Source of the DNA: Actinomadura terrae
GTDB lineage: Bacteria; Actinomycetota; Actinomycetes; Streptosporangiales; Streptosporangiaceae
Direction of reading: 5' to 3'
Assembly: GCF_022751215.1 (NCBI RefSeq)
Contig: NZ_JAICDG010000004.1
Span: 682,001 to 746,000 of the forward strand
Length of the DNA stretch: 64,000 bases
Below are positions 53,409-61,957 of the stretch, piece by piece (positions within the stretch are counted from its first letter, which is position 1; each line of letters begins with the position of its first letter). The position numbers were made by a program, and so were the translations under genes. The notes below the pieces were generated by a model, which saw nothing but the letters and a program-made list of their open reading frames with translations, had not been told where the DNA came from and ran no database searches.

Positions 53409-54686
53409 TCAGCGCGCCCGGGCGGGTTCGGGGAGCTTGATCTCCTTGGCCTCGATCAGGTGCTCCACGCGGGTCGGGCTCGGCCGGACGAACCCGGGTC
53501 GCGCCGCCAGCAGGCCGAAGACCAGCTCGGGCACCACGAGCGCCAGCAGCAGGACGAGGGAGACCTCCCAGCCGCCCGTGACGCTGTGCAGGACGCCCAC
53601 GGCCAGCGGCCCCAGCGCGGCCAGGAGATATCCCCCGGTCTGGGCCATCCCGGACAGCCGGGCCGCGACCGCCGGGCTCGGCGACCGCAGGCTCAGCAGC
53701 GTGTACGCGAGCGGGAACGCGCTGCCCGTCCCGATACCGAGCGTGAGCACCCAGACCCATCCGGCGGCGGGCGCGGCCAGCAGGCCGACGATCCCCACGA
53801 CCATGGTCACCGCCACGGCGACGACGAGGAAACGCTGGTCGCGCAGTCGCGCGGCGAACACCGGGACGAAGAACCCGAGCGGGATACCGACGATCATCAT
53901 GGCGGAGACCATCATTCCGGCCGTCGCGGGGGCATATCCGGCGTCCCGCATGATCTCCGGCAACCACGACATCAGCACATAGAACATCAGCGACGCGAGG
54001 CCCATGAACGCGGCCACGAACCAGGCCTTGGACGAGCGCAGCAGCGTCCCGCCGGCGGGGGTCGCGCGCGGGGCCGTCTCCTGACGGGTGGTGTCGCGGC
54101 GGGCGTTGCGGGCCAGCGGTCCCCAGGTCAGCGCGGCGATCAGCGACGGGACGGCCCACACGGCGAGCGCGAGCCGCCAGCCGCCCGCCTCGTCCAGCGG
54201 TACGGCGAGCCCGGCGGCGATGGCGCCGCTCGCGGCCATCAGCATCATCGCGAGGCCGGTCAGCGACCCGACGCGGTCGGGGAAGGCGCGCTTGATGACG
54301 GCGGGCAGCAGGACGTTGCCCATCGCGATCCCCGCCCCGGCAAGGACCGTTCCAAGGTAGAGCGTCACCGGCGACGGGACGACCCGGACCACGATCCCCG
54401 CCGTGATCATCACCAGCGAGCCGGCGATGGCGGCTTCCGCGCCCACCCGGCGCGCGAGCACCGGCGCCAGCGACGCGAACAGGCCGAGGCACAGCACCGG
54501 GAGCGTGGTCAGGACGCTGACCTGCACGCCCGTGAGTGAGAGCGCGTCCCGTAGATCACCGAGCAGCGGCGCGACGCCGGTGATCGCGGCGCGCAGGTTG
54601 ATCGTCAGCAGCACCAGGCCGACGAGCGACCAGGCTGCTGTGGCGCGCGAGACGCGTGCGGTCGGGGTCATGGCCGAGGAAGTCAT
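53409..54686 (-). CDS. MFS transporter, CynX/NimT-like
   Basis: A 425-residue 12-helix transporter. Start TPTARVSRATAAWSLVGLV; first helix LVLLTINLRAAITGVAPLLG is typical of the CynX/NimT group (cyanate or nitroimidazole transport in E. coli). The FadR-type regulator gene upstream on the same strand may control it. The true substrate is unknown. Confidence 0.88.
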   Translation of the reverse strand: MTSSAMTPTARVSRATAAWSLVGLVLLTINLRAAITGVAPLLGDLRDALSLTGVQVSVLTTLPVLCLGLFASLAPVLARRVGAEAAIAGSLVMITAGIVVRVVPSPVTLYLGTVLAGAGIAMGNVLLPAVIKRAFPDRVGSLTGLAMMLMAASGAIAAGLAVPLDEAGGWRLALAVWAVPSLIAALTWGPLARNARRDTTRQETAPRATPAGGTLLRSSKAWFVAAFMGLASLMFYVLMSWLPEIMRDAGYAPATAGMMVSAMMIVGIPLGFFVPVFAARLRDQRFLVVAVAVTMVVGIVGLLAAPAAGWVWVLTLGIGTGSAFPLAYTLLSLRSPSPAVAARLSGMAQTGGYLLAALGPLAVGVLHSVTGGWEVSLVLLLALVVPELVFGLLAARPGFVRPSPTRVEHLIEAKEIKLPEPARAR

Positions 54687-54870
54687 TTCACCTTCGTCAT
54701 GCGCCGTGCTGGCGCGTCGAACTGGACAGGTCTTCGGGTTTCGGGCGGCCTCGCGTCGGGGCGGCTCAGCACACGCGCTTACTCGGCGCCGGGCTGTCGG
54801 GAGCTGCGATGACGCCTGGCGAGCGCGGATGCTGGAGGCGGCTTAGTGGAAGCGTCGCTTTAAGCAGAGG

Positions 54871-55009
54871 CCCGGTGAGGGCGCCCCTGCCGGAGGCTCT
54901 CGCTGGGGGCGTCCCTGCCAAAAAATCCCGGTGAGGGCGTCTCTGCCAGCGGCTCCCGCTGAAGGCGTCCCTGCAAGAAGCGGCCCGGTGGGGGCGTTCC
55001 TTCAAGTGG
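54871..55009. repeat. Five 28-bp tandem repeats reaching into the GntR stop
   Basis: Units at 54871-54898, 54899-54926, 54927-54954 (28 bp each), 54955-54983 (29) and 54984-55009 (26). Common pattern CCCGGTGAGGGCGTCCCTGC followed by a variable 8-base end. The last unit overlaps the stop codon of the GntR gene (55002-55004). It fills most of the 315-bp gap between that gene and the MFS start. Confidence 0.88.
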
Positions 55010-55688
55010 TGCGCATGCGGGGTTTCGTCGAAGCGAGGATCTGGTCCAGACACGCATGCGTAGCGGACGTGGCGGCCGCCGCGTCTCCGCTCTCGATGGC
55101 CGCGGCGATAGGGCCGTGCGGAACGTCCGCGTGCTCCAGCAGAATCCCGGCGGCGCGGATGCTGGCGCGGAGCGCGTCGCTGAAGTCGCGGTAGAGGTCG
55201 GTCAGCACCCGGTTATGGGTGGCGTCGACGACCGCGGTGTGGAACGCGAGGTCGGTCTCGACGAAGACGGCGTGGTCGCCCGCCGCCCAGGCCGCGTTCC
55301 GCTCGGCGAGCGCGGCGGTGATCGCGGCGATGTCCTCCGGGGTCCGGCGCTCGGCGGCGAGCCGGGCCGCCTCGACCTCCAGCCCGCGCCTGACCTCCAA
55401 GATCTCGATCAGCTCCGCCGTCTCCAGGCGCCGCCGAACGGCGCTGGACAGTTCACTGACGGCGCGCACGTACGTCCCGTCGCCCTGGCGGCTCTCCAGG
55501 AGCCCGGCGTGCGTGAGGGCGCGCACCGCCTCCCGGACGGTGTTGCGGCCGACGCCGAGCGTCTCCGACAGCACGGGCTCCGCCGGGATCTTCGCGCCGA
55601 GCGGCCAGGTCCCGCCGGTGATCTCGCTCCTGAGCTGCTCGATCACCTGGTCGACCAGCGACGAGCGGCGGGCGGTGCGCAAGGTCAT
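55002..55688 (-). CDS. GntR-family (FadR/FCD type) transcriptional regulator
   Basis: A 228-residue regulator. N-terminal winged helix: VIEQLRSEITGGTWPLGAKI, LGVGRNTVREAVRALTHAGL; C-terminal FCD domain: EVRRGLEVEAARLAAE, ETDLAFHTAVVDATHNRVL (metal-ligand Asp/His) and HADVPHGPIAAAIESGD. The ATG at 55688 is preceded by GAGGGGG. It lies upstream of the MFS gene on the same strand. Repeated TAGGAACACTGG-like motifs in front of it are candidate operators. Confidence 0.92.
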   Translation of the reverse strand: MTLRTARRSSLVDQVIEQLRSEITGGTWPLGAKIPAEPVLSETLGVGRNTVREAVRALTHAGLLESRQGDGTYVRAVSELSSAVRRRLETAELIEILEVRRGLEVEAARLAAERRTPEDIAAITAALAERNAAWAAGDHAVFVETDLAFHTAVVDATHNRVLTDLYRDFSDALRASIRAAGILLEHADVPHGPIAAAIESGDAAAATSATHACLDQILASTKPRMRTT

Positions 55689-55770
55689 TGGTCCCCCTCG
55701 GTCGGCTGCGGCTCGGGACGGCGCCGGGCGACGTCCGCGGGACGACATCCGGTCATCCCATGTCTCTATG

Positions 55771-55838
55771 TTAGGAACACTGGGACCCGGGTTTTATTCC
55801 GGGGCCAGCGTTTCCTAACGGAGAGCCAGTGTTCCTAG
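55771..55838. promoter_or_regulatory. Three copies of a TTAGGAACRCTGG motif before the GntR gene
   Basis: TTAGGAACACTGG at 55771-55783 on the + strand; on the - strand TTAGGAAACGCTGG (55818-55805) and CTAGGAACACTGG (55838-55826). The outer pair gives a perfect 12-bp inverted repeat. They are 83-150 bp upstream of the GntR start and next to the stop of the XRE-TPR gene. Confidence 0.7.
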
Positions 55839-55849
55839 ACCAGAGCGGG

Positions 55850-57349
55850 TCAGACGCGGCCCAGGTCGCTGGTGGCCTCCTGCGCCCGCGCGGGGTGCAG
55901 TCCGGCGGCCTCCAGCGCCCGGCGGTAGGCCGCCGCGGCGTCGGCGTTGCTCCGGACCAGCTCGTACATCTCGCCCAGCTCACGGTAGAGATGGGCGGCC
56001 GGACGTCCCGCGGGAAGGGTCGCGAGCTGCTCCGCGGCGGCCCTGAGGACGGCCTGGGCGCCGCCCGGGTCTCCCTGGGCGACGCGTGCCCGCGCCAGGA
56101 CCAGCCGCGCGAGGACGGTTCGCTGGGTGCGCGCGACGAGCTCGTTGTCCGGCGGCGTGGGCACGGGACGCGGTCCGTTGCCCGGCGGCGGCGCGAGCGC
56201 CATGCCCGCGTCGATGAACTCCTCCAGGAGCGCGATCGCCTGCTCCAGCTCGCCCACCAGCACGAGAGCGCGCGCCTTGGCGATCACGCTCTCGGTCGCC
56301 TCGGCGCCCTTGAGGTCGGACGTCCCCTGAAGGAGCCCGAGCGCCTCCCGCGCGCTCTCCCGCGTCCCCTCCGCGCGGGGCCGCGCGATGCCCGGCAGAT
56401 CCGTCCCGGCGTATTCGCCGGACGTGGGGACCACCCCGCCCGCGTCGCCCGGAAGCGGCGACGGCGCGGCGTCCGAGAACGGTGGAACGCCCCTGAGCAG
56501 CGCCTTGGCCGCCGCCAGATGCAGGCGTGCGTGCGTCTGGACGGGGAGGCTGTCACCGCGCGCCGCCAGGGCCTGGTCGGCGAAGTACAGCGAATCGCCG
56601 ATCGTGCCCTCGTCCAGCGCGAGGAGGCTGGCCCGCTGGTAGGACGCGCTGGTGGACGAGACGTCCCCCGGCACCTCGGGGAACAGCAGGCGCCGTCCGA
56701 TCTCGTGGGCGCGCCGCGGGTCGGAGCGATCCACGTAGGCGAGCAGGAGGATCCGACCCGCTTCCGTGTGCTCCTGTCCCACGCCGAGCCCGAGCCGCCG
56801 CAGCCGCTCCATGGCGCGCTCGCCGAGCGCGATCGCCTGGCCGAGGTCGCCGACCGCGTGGTAGCAGCGGGCCAGCGCGATCACCGGCGGCAGCCAGCTC
56901 GCCCGGCCCGGATCGCGTTCGGCCTGCTCGCGCAGCTCCTCGAACAACGCGATGGCGTCGTCGGTGCGGCCGAGCTCCTCCAGGGCGCGGGCGCGGCCCC
57001 AGCGGGCGCGCGCCGTCAGCTCCTGGTCGTCGCTGCGCGCGATGACCTCGTCGAAGCCCGCCTCGGCGGTCACGGGGTCGCCGCCCAGCAGCGCGAGGTG
57101 CGCATGGCGCTCCCGCACCTCCAGATGGGCGCGCTGCTCCGGCTCGACGCCCTCGGCGAGGTACTCCGGAGTGCAGCCGAGGCGCTCGGCCAGCATTCGA
57201 AGCACGGTCGGCGTCGGCGTGCGCTTACCGGACTCGATCAATGAGATGTAGCTGTCGGAAAGGTCGTGACCGGCGAGCTGTGCCTGCGACAAGCGTCTGG
57301 TCAGCCGCAGGTTGCGGACACGTTCGCCGACGTTGCCTGGACCCGGCAT
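55850..57349 (-). CDS. XRE-family regulator with TPR domain
   Basis: A 499-residue protein. The first ~70 residues form a classic HTH (LRLTRRLSQAQLAGHDLSDSY; SYISLIESGKRTPTPTVLRMLAERLG). The rest is helical TPR-type sequence, with repeats such as ARWGRARALEELGRTDDAI and ALARCYHAVGDLGQAIALGE. A glycine/proline-rich spacer occurs about residues 305-335. Proteins of this kind often sense peptides or proteins; ligand and targets are unknown. Confidence 0.9.
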   Translation of the reverse strand: MPGPGNVGERVRNLRLTRRLSQAQLAGHDLSDSYISLIESGKRTPTPTVLRMLAERLGCTPEYLAEGVEPEQRAHLEVRERHAHLALLGGDPVTAEAGFDEVIARSDDQELTARARWGRARALEELGRTDDAIALFEELREQAERDPGRASWLPPVIALARCYHAVGDLGQAIALGERAMERLRRLGLGVGQEHTEAGRILLLAYVDRSDPRRAHEIGRRLLFPEVPGDVSSTSASYQRASLLALDEGTIGDSLYFADQALAARGDSLPVQTHARLHLAAAKALLRGVPPFSDAAPSPLPGDAGGVVPTSGEYAGTDLPGIARPRAEGTRESAREALGLLQGTSDLKGAEATESVIAKARALVLVGELEQAIALLEEFIDAGMALAPPPGNGPRPVPTPPDNELVARTQRTVLARLVLARARVAQGDPGGAQAVLRAAAEQLATLPAGRPAAHLYRELGEMYELVRSNADAAAAYRRALEAAGLHPARAQEATSDLGRV

Positions 57350-57800
57350 GTGGACTCACTTAGCGGAAGTAATCAGGCGGCTGGGGTGCCGACATGATTG
57401 CACATTGCGGGTTATCGCACATCGAGAGTAACGAAGCGGCAAGACAGGCACCCGCGCGTTCAGACCTGTCCACCCCCCTTGGACCGGTGGTTCGAGCGTC
57501 GCGCGGTGCCGGTTCGACGGCGGTTCGGCCCGCCCCGCGCGGCCCGCCGCGTCCGTCCGCGCTGTCCTGCCGCGCCCCTGCGCACGGCCTGCGGACGGGT
57601 CGGCGGCCCGCCGGGTCCGCCCGGCGATCGCGACGCCTTTCGCCTCCGACCGTATCCGACGATCCCCCCAAGATCGCCGGTAAACCCGGGATACCGGCCC
57701 ATCCACTTGGAAAACCGCAGGCCGATCGGCCACCCGGGGCGCGGCTCGCTCGTCCCGCGTGGCGCTCTCCGAGCGGAACGCGGGTCGCATGGACGGGCCG
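57350..57800. other. Gap of 451 bp
   Basis: No gene recognised. GC-rich open frames on both strands lack domains. The first 60 bp next to the XRE-TPR start are AT-richer (TGATTGCACATTGCGGGTTA, about 57394-57413) and likely hold its promoter. Confidence 0.4.
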
Positions 57801-58325
57801 TCAGTCGTCGGAGGGGTTCTTGTTGGGGAAGATCATTTCGCATACCTCCAGGTACAGCTGCTCCGGGTAGGGGAGGTACTCGACGGTGGACAGGGCCTGG
57901 TCCTGGCCGGCGGACTCCAGGACGAACTCGCCGTAACCAAGCATGCGTCCGGCGATCGTGCGCTTGAAGCTCATGTCGGTCACCTTGGCCAGCGGCATCA
58001 TCGCGACCTTGCGCGTGATGAGGCCGGTGGTCAGCAGCATGCGCTGGTTGGTGATCACGAAGTAGTCGACCGACCATTCCGCGACCCGCCAGACGAACCA
58101 GGCGAGCAGGATCAGCCAGGCCCACCAGATCCACGAGATGGCCGAGCCGCCGCCCCCGGCGGTGTTGCTCAGGATGCTCGCGACGATCAGCCCGCCGAGC
58201 AGGAACCCGACCGGCACCATCAGCACCGCCGGGTGCCGCCGGACGGTGATGACCTGGTTCTCGTGCGGAAGGAGGTACTTGTTGACGGACGCGGGGGCGG
58301 AGTCTCCGGGGGTGACGAGCCTCAT
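57801..58325 (-). CDS. PH-domain (bPH2/YdbS-like) membrane protein
   Basis: A 174-residue protein. After VNKYLLPHENQVITVRRHPAV come two membrane helices (VLMVPVGFLLGGLIVASIL and WIWWAWLILLAWFVW), then the bacterial PH domain: DYFVITNQRMLLTTGLITRK, MPLAKVTDMSFKRTIAGRML, GYGEFVLESAGQDQAL. This arrangement is typical of actinobacterial PH-domain proteins of unknown function, probably acting in the membrane. The acidic/Asn tail ends NKNPSDD. Confidence 0.9.
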   Translation of the reverse strand: MRLVTPGDSAPASVNKYLLPHENQVITVRRHPAVLMVPVGFLLGGLIVASILSNTAGGGGSAISWIWWAWLILLAWFVWRVAEWSVDYFVITNQRMLLTTGLITRKVAMMPLAKVTDMSFKRTIAGRMLGYGEFVLESAGQDQALSTVEYLPYPEQLYLEVCEMIFPNKNPSDD

Positions 58326-58579
58326 CCGGGCCTCAGCCGAGCGAGCGGACGAGGGCGGCCGGCGAACCCGCCACGGGCACGAAGGCCGCGGCGGCCCATG
58401 TCATGTACTTCCCTGCGGGCAAGGCTGCCTCCCGGAGCGTCACGAACCCCGGTTCAGTTTCGCACAGCCCGCATCACCGGCAAAGCAAGGACTATGGCGC
58501 GTTGGCGCGACTCCTTAGCCCACGCTCACGGCACGAACCGCGCCACGCCGCCACGACGGCGACGTCCCGCGCGGACGCG

Positions 58580-58834
58580 TCATGGTGCGTTGTCGAGGGA
58601 GGAGCGGCGTGCCCGGCGCCGTTTCTCGGCGGCCACCGTGGCGAGCACCTCCAGATGCCGGCGCGCGATCCGTTCGACCAGATCGGGCGGCGCCGCCCCC
58701 GTGACCTCCTCGGCTCCGTATCGCGCGGCGGACACGCAGCGGGCCACCGTCTCGCCCCCGTGCACCCCGTCGAACTCCTCGCCCAGCCGCTCGCCGATCG
58801 CGGCGTAGCGCTCGCCATCCCCTTGGTGAGCCAT
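58580..58834 (-). CDS. Three-helix-bundle dimerisation domain protein
   Basis: An 84-residue helical protein: ERYAAIGERLGEEFDGVHGGE, then VARCVSAARYGAEEVTG and PPDLVERIARRHLEVLATVA. This matches the small actinobacterial proteins with a three-helix-bundle dimerisation domain. The ATG at 58834 has GAGGA 6-7 nt upstream. Often linked to phosphatase or regulator genes; here it stands alone. Confidence 0.75.
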   Translation of the reverse strand: MAHQGDGERYAAIGERLGEEFDGVHGGETVARCVSAARYGAEEVTGAAPPDLVERIARRHLEVLATVAAEKRRRARRSSLDNAP

Positions 58835-58998
58835 CACGATTCCTCGGCCTCGCTCGCGCCGCCCGGTCCGAAACGGTCCCCTGTGCCGGGACGGCGGAGG
58901 GGAACGCGCACTGACGTTCCGTAGCGCGTTATTACCCCTTGCCACCTGGAACGAACATTCGTCGTCCCATTCGCGAACGAATCCTGAACGTCCTGAGG

Positions 58999-59637
58999 TC
59001 AGACGACGCCGTAGAGGCGGTCTCCGGCGTCGCCGAGCCCGGGCATGATGAAGCCCTGCTCGTTCAGATGCGAGTCGATCGCGGCGGTGACGACCCGGAT
59101 GGGGGCGACCGTGTCGGCGAAGGCCTGCTCCAGGCACTTCAGCCCCTCGGGGGCGGCGAGCAGGCAGAGGGCGGTGACGTGATCGGCGCCGCGGTCGAGC
59201 AGCAACTGGATCGCGGCCGCGAGCGTCCCGCCGGTGGCGAGCATCGGGTCCAGGACGTAGCACTGCCTGCCGGAAAGATCGTCCGGGAGGCGCGTCGCGT
59301 ACGTCTGGGCCTGGAGGGTGCCCTCGTCGCGGATCATGCCGAGGAAGCCGACCTCGGCGGTGGGCAGCAGCCGCGTCATACCGTCCAGCATCCCGAGGCC
59401 CGCGCGCAGGATCGGCACGACCAGCGGCTTCGGGCTCGCGAGCTGGACGCCCCGCGCCTGCACGAGCGGCGTCTGGACGGTCGCCTCGACGACCCTGACG
59501 TCGCGGGTAGCCTCGTATGCCAGGAGGGTGACCAGTTCGTCCGCCAACCGGCGGAACGTGGGCGAGTCCGTGCGCACGTCCCGCAGCGTGGTGAGCTTGT
59601 GCGCGACGAGCGGGTGGTCGACGGCGAGGGTCTGCAT
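58999..59637 (-). CDS. upp: Uracil phosphoribosyltransferase
   Basis: A 212-residue salvage enzyme (uracil + PRPP to UMP). Landmarks: HPLVAHKLTTLRDVRTDSPT, PILRAGLGMLDGM, the PRPP loop YVLDPMLATGGTLAAAI, and the uracil-binding C-terminus GFIMPGLGDAGDRLYG. I take the ATG at 59637 (MQTLAVDHP) as start because it matches the family N-terminus. Divergent from the following small gene. Confidence 0.96.
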   Translation of the reverse strand: MQTLAVDHPLVAHKLTTLRDVRTDSPTFRRLADELVTLLAYEATRDVRVVEATVQTPLVQARGVQLASPKPLVVPILRAGLGMLDGMTRLLPTAEVGFLGMIRDEGTLQAQTYATRLPDDLSGRQCYVLDPMLATGGTLAAAIQLLLDRGADHVTALCLLAAPEGLKCLEQAFADTVAPIRVVTAAIDSHLNEQGFIMPGLGDAGDRLYGVV

Positions 59638-59722
59638 CCGCTCACCGTAGCCCACCGTGCAACGCCTGCCAGTCCCGTGCCGAAGCAGGATAGGACGTCC
59701 CTGAGCTGGGCAGTATGCCGAT

Positions 59723-60016
59723 ATGAGCAGCGAGAGTGATCAGCAGCCGACACCGCCGGCGCGGCTCCGCGAGCCCGTGCCCGAACTTCCCGAGCCCGCG
59801 GTGACCGAAGTCACAGCCGGGTCGGACGGCGACGCCCGTCCCGTCCAGCAAAGCGACATATCCCCCGAAGAGGTGCGCGAGCGCCTGCGCCGACGTGCGA
59901 TCTTCCTGCGGGAACTCGCCGAAGCCCGCGAGCTGCGCCGACGCGTCACCCCGCACCGCTCCCGCCGAGCGCGGATTCACGCGGCACTCCGCCGCCGGAC
60001 CTTCCGCCTGAACTGA
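59723..60016 (+). CDS. Small charged hypothetical protein
   Basis: A 97-residue reading frame with high-GC codon use: acidic/proline-rich first half (VPELPEPAVTEV) and a strongly basic helical second half (SPEEVRERLRRRAIFLREL; RHSRRARIHAALRRR-like). No homology recognised and no clear ribosome site. Position between upp and the deaminase-associated genes, on the strand of the latter. It may be real. Confidence 0.45.
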   Translation: MSSESDQQPTPPARLREPVPELPEPAVTEVTAGSDGDARPVQQSDISPEEVRERLRRRAIFLRELAEARELRRRVTPHRSRRARIHAALRRRTFRLN

Positions 60017-60165
60017 CGGACATCCAGTAGCTTTCTACATCGTGCGCCGGAAATGCGGCACTGACTCCCGATCTCACACTCGGGTGCGGTGGCGAGTTTG
60101 GCCGTGGGGCACGCGAGGGCGCGCCGCATCTGCGACCATGCCCTGGCAGGAACCGCGCCGGTGGG

Positions 60166-60657
60166 GTGGAAATGACGGATGTTGACGCGACGGACTTCGC
60201 CGTCGTGGTGTACCGGGAAGACGAGCGCTGGGAGGCCGAGATCCTCCCGGTGGCCCTCACCGGGGATCTGGCGGGCTTGATCCATGCCCTCCGCCAGCAG
60301 CCGAGCCTCGGCGGCACCATCGGGCTCGTTTCGGTCGGCGACGACTTCTTCGTCGCGATCCGGCTGCTGGGCGACGAGGTGATGGTGTTCCTGTCGGACG
60401 TCACCGCCTCGGTCGACTGGCCGCTGGCCGGGCAGGTCCTGGAATATCTGGACATCCCGATCCCCGACGACGAGGAGCTCGACCAGGTGCTCCCCGTCGG
60501 CGACATGTCGATCTTCTCCGACCTCGGCCTGGACGAGATGGAGATCGGCGCGATCTCCGGCGACCTGGAGCTCTACCCCGATGAGATGCTCCTCAGCATC
60601 GCCGGCCGGCTCGGCTTCGCGACCGCCTTCGAGCGCGCCCTGGACACCGTCGCCTGA
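60166..60657 (+). CDS. tRNA adenosine deaminase-associated protein, copy 1
   Basis: A 163-residue acidic protein: DFAVVVYREDERWEAEILP, LIHALRQQPSLGGTIGLVSV, FFVAIRLLGDEVMVFLSDVTA, SIFSDLGLDEMEIGAISGDLEL, YPDEMLLSIAGRLGFATAFE. It belongs to the actinobacterial family named for its constant position upstream of the tRNA deaminase gene. The start may be the GTG at 60166 or the ATG at 60172. Function unknown, possibly a partner of the deaminase. Confidence 0.85.
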   Translation: MEMTDVDATDFAVVVYREDERWEAEILPVALTGDLAGLIHALRQQPSLGGTIGLVSVGDDFFVAIRLLGDEVMVFLSDVTASVDWPLAGQVLEYLDIPIPDDEELDQVLPVGDMSIFSDLGLDEMEIGAISGDLELYPDEMLLSIAGRLGFATAFERALDTVA

Positions 60658-60739
60658 CCCCGCACCGGGAACCGAACGAATCGGACTCCTTGCTGGCCAG
60701 GGGTGTGATCGGAGCGACCACCTGGGCCACAATGGCCAC

Positions 60740-61177
60740 GTGTCGTACTTCGCCGCCGTCTTCGCGCGGACCCCGCAGGGCTGGATCGGGACCGAGGCCG
60801 TCCTGGCCGAGGCCGAGGGCGTGGACGATGTCGCCGACCTGATGCGGGAGGCGGCCTTCGAGTCCTACGGCGACCCCGTGGTGCTGCTGATCGAGCAGGA
60901 CGACGACTGGTTCGCCGTCCTGCGCCTGGACGGGGAGGACGAGCCCCGCGCCTACGTGTCCACCGTCCGCGAGGACGGCATCGGCTCGCTGTTCACCCAG
61001 CTCGTCGGCGAGGTCCCGGACGGCGACGCCGCCGGCGACCCCGCCCTGCTGGACGACCTCGGCGTCGACCCCGGCCGGCTCAGCGACCTCGGCGAGCGGG
61101 CACTGCCCGGGGACGCCCTGCTGGCGGTCGCCGAGCAGGCCGGTTTCGGCGAGGAGTTCGACCGTCTCCGTGACTGA
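60740..61177 (+). CDS. tRNA adenosine deaminase-associated protein, copy 2
   Basis: A 145-residue paralogue of the preceding protein (YFAAVFARTPQGWIGTEAV; VLLIEQDDDWFAVLRLDGED; AYVSTVREDGIGSLFTQLVG; LPGDALLAVAEQAGFGEEFDRL). GTG start at 60740. The stop lies inside the start of the deaminase gene (8-bp overlap), so the two are translationally coupled. The pair probably arose by tandem duplication followed by divergence. Confidence 0.85.
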   Translation: MSYFAAVFARTPQGWIGTEAVLAEAEGVDDVADLMREAAFESYGDPVVLLIEQDDDWFAVLRLDGEDEPRAYVSTVREDGIGSLFTQLVGEVPDGDAAGDPALLDDLGVDPGRLSDLGERALPGDALLAVAEQAGFGEEFDRLRD

Positions 61178-61622
61178 CAAGGCGATGCGCCGCGCGCTGG
61201 ACGAGGCGCGCCTGGCCTTCGACACCGGCGAGATCCCGGTCGGCGCCGTCGTCCTGGACGCCGCGGGCGAGATCATCGGCACCGGCCACAACGACCGCGA
61301 GCGCACCGCCGACCCGACCGGCCACGCGGAGATCGTCGCGATGCGCCGCGCCGCGTCCGCCCTGGGCACCTGGCGCCTGTCCGGCTGCACGCTGGTCGTC
61401 ACCCTCGAACCATGCACGATGTGCGCCGGAGCCGCCGTCCAGGCCCGTCTCGACCGCCTCGTCTACGGCGCCGTCGACCTCAAGGCCGGCGCCGTCGGCT
61501 CACTCTGGGACGTCGTCCGCGACCGCCGCCTCAACCACCGCCCCGAGGTCGTCGCCGAGGTGATGGCCCCCGAGTGCGCCGCACTGCTCACCGAGTTCTT
61601 CGCGCACCGCAGAGTCCGGTAG
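61170..61622 (+). CDS. tadA: tRNA adenosine(34) deaminase
   Basis: A 150-residue zinc deaminase that converts A34 to inosine in tRNA-Arg(ACG). Zinc ligands and catalytic Glu are in GHAEIVAMRRA and EPCTMCAGAAVQAR. The substrate-side segment GAVGSLWDVVRDRRLNHRPEV is typical. GTG start overlaps the preceding gene. It is followed by the tRNA-Ser gene, an arrangement common in actinomycetes. (The symbol tadA is shared with the pilus ATPase but the proteins are unrelated.). Confidence 0.96.
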   Translation: MTDKAMRRALDEARLAFDTGEIPVGAVVLDAAGEIIGTGHNDRERTADPTGHAEIVAMRRAASALGTWRLSGCTLVVTLEPCTMCAGAAVQARLDRLVYGAVDLKAGAVGSLWDVVRDRRLNHRPEVVAEVMAPECAALLTEFFAHRRVR

Positions 61623-61632
61623 GCTTCCCCGC

Positions 61633-61720
61633 GGTGGTGTCGCCTAGTGGACGAGGGCGCACGCCTCGAAAGCGTGTGAAGTGCAAGCTTCCGTGGGTTC
61701 GAATCCCACCACCACCGCCA
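61633..61720 (+). tRNA. tRNA-Ser (CGA)
   Basis: Acceptor stem GGTGGTG pairs with CACCACC, discriminator G and encoded CCA. The anticodon loop CTCGAAA sits on the stem ACGC/GCGT, giving anticodon CGA (reads UCG). A long variable arm and the T-arm GTGGG-TTCGAAT-CCCAC complete a class II tRNA. Confidence 0.96.
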
Positions 61721-61738
61721 CCAACCACCCGAACGCTG

Positions 61739-61767
61739 TGAGGGCGGGACCAACGGTCCCGCCCTCA
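61739..61767 (+). terminator. Terminator hairpin after tRNA-Ser
   Basis: TGAGGGCGGGACC (61739-61751) and GGTCCCGCCCTCA (61755-61767) pair perfectly around AAC, 18 bp after the tRNA. Confidence 0.8.
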
Positions 61768-61957
61768 GCGCTTTCCAGTCTCAGTTCTAGTCTCGTCCGC
61801 CCCCGCCAACCCGCCCCGTGCTCCTCCTCGGACCGTCGAGGCCGGTCCTGATCGTTTCAGCGACACACCGAGGGCTCGTGCACAACCGGAGGCTTGCTGC
61901 AATCGCGCTCCACGAGCGGTCGTCCAGGCGGCATCCAGCCAGCGGCTTTACCATGGG

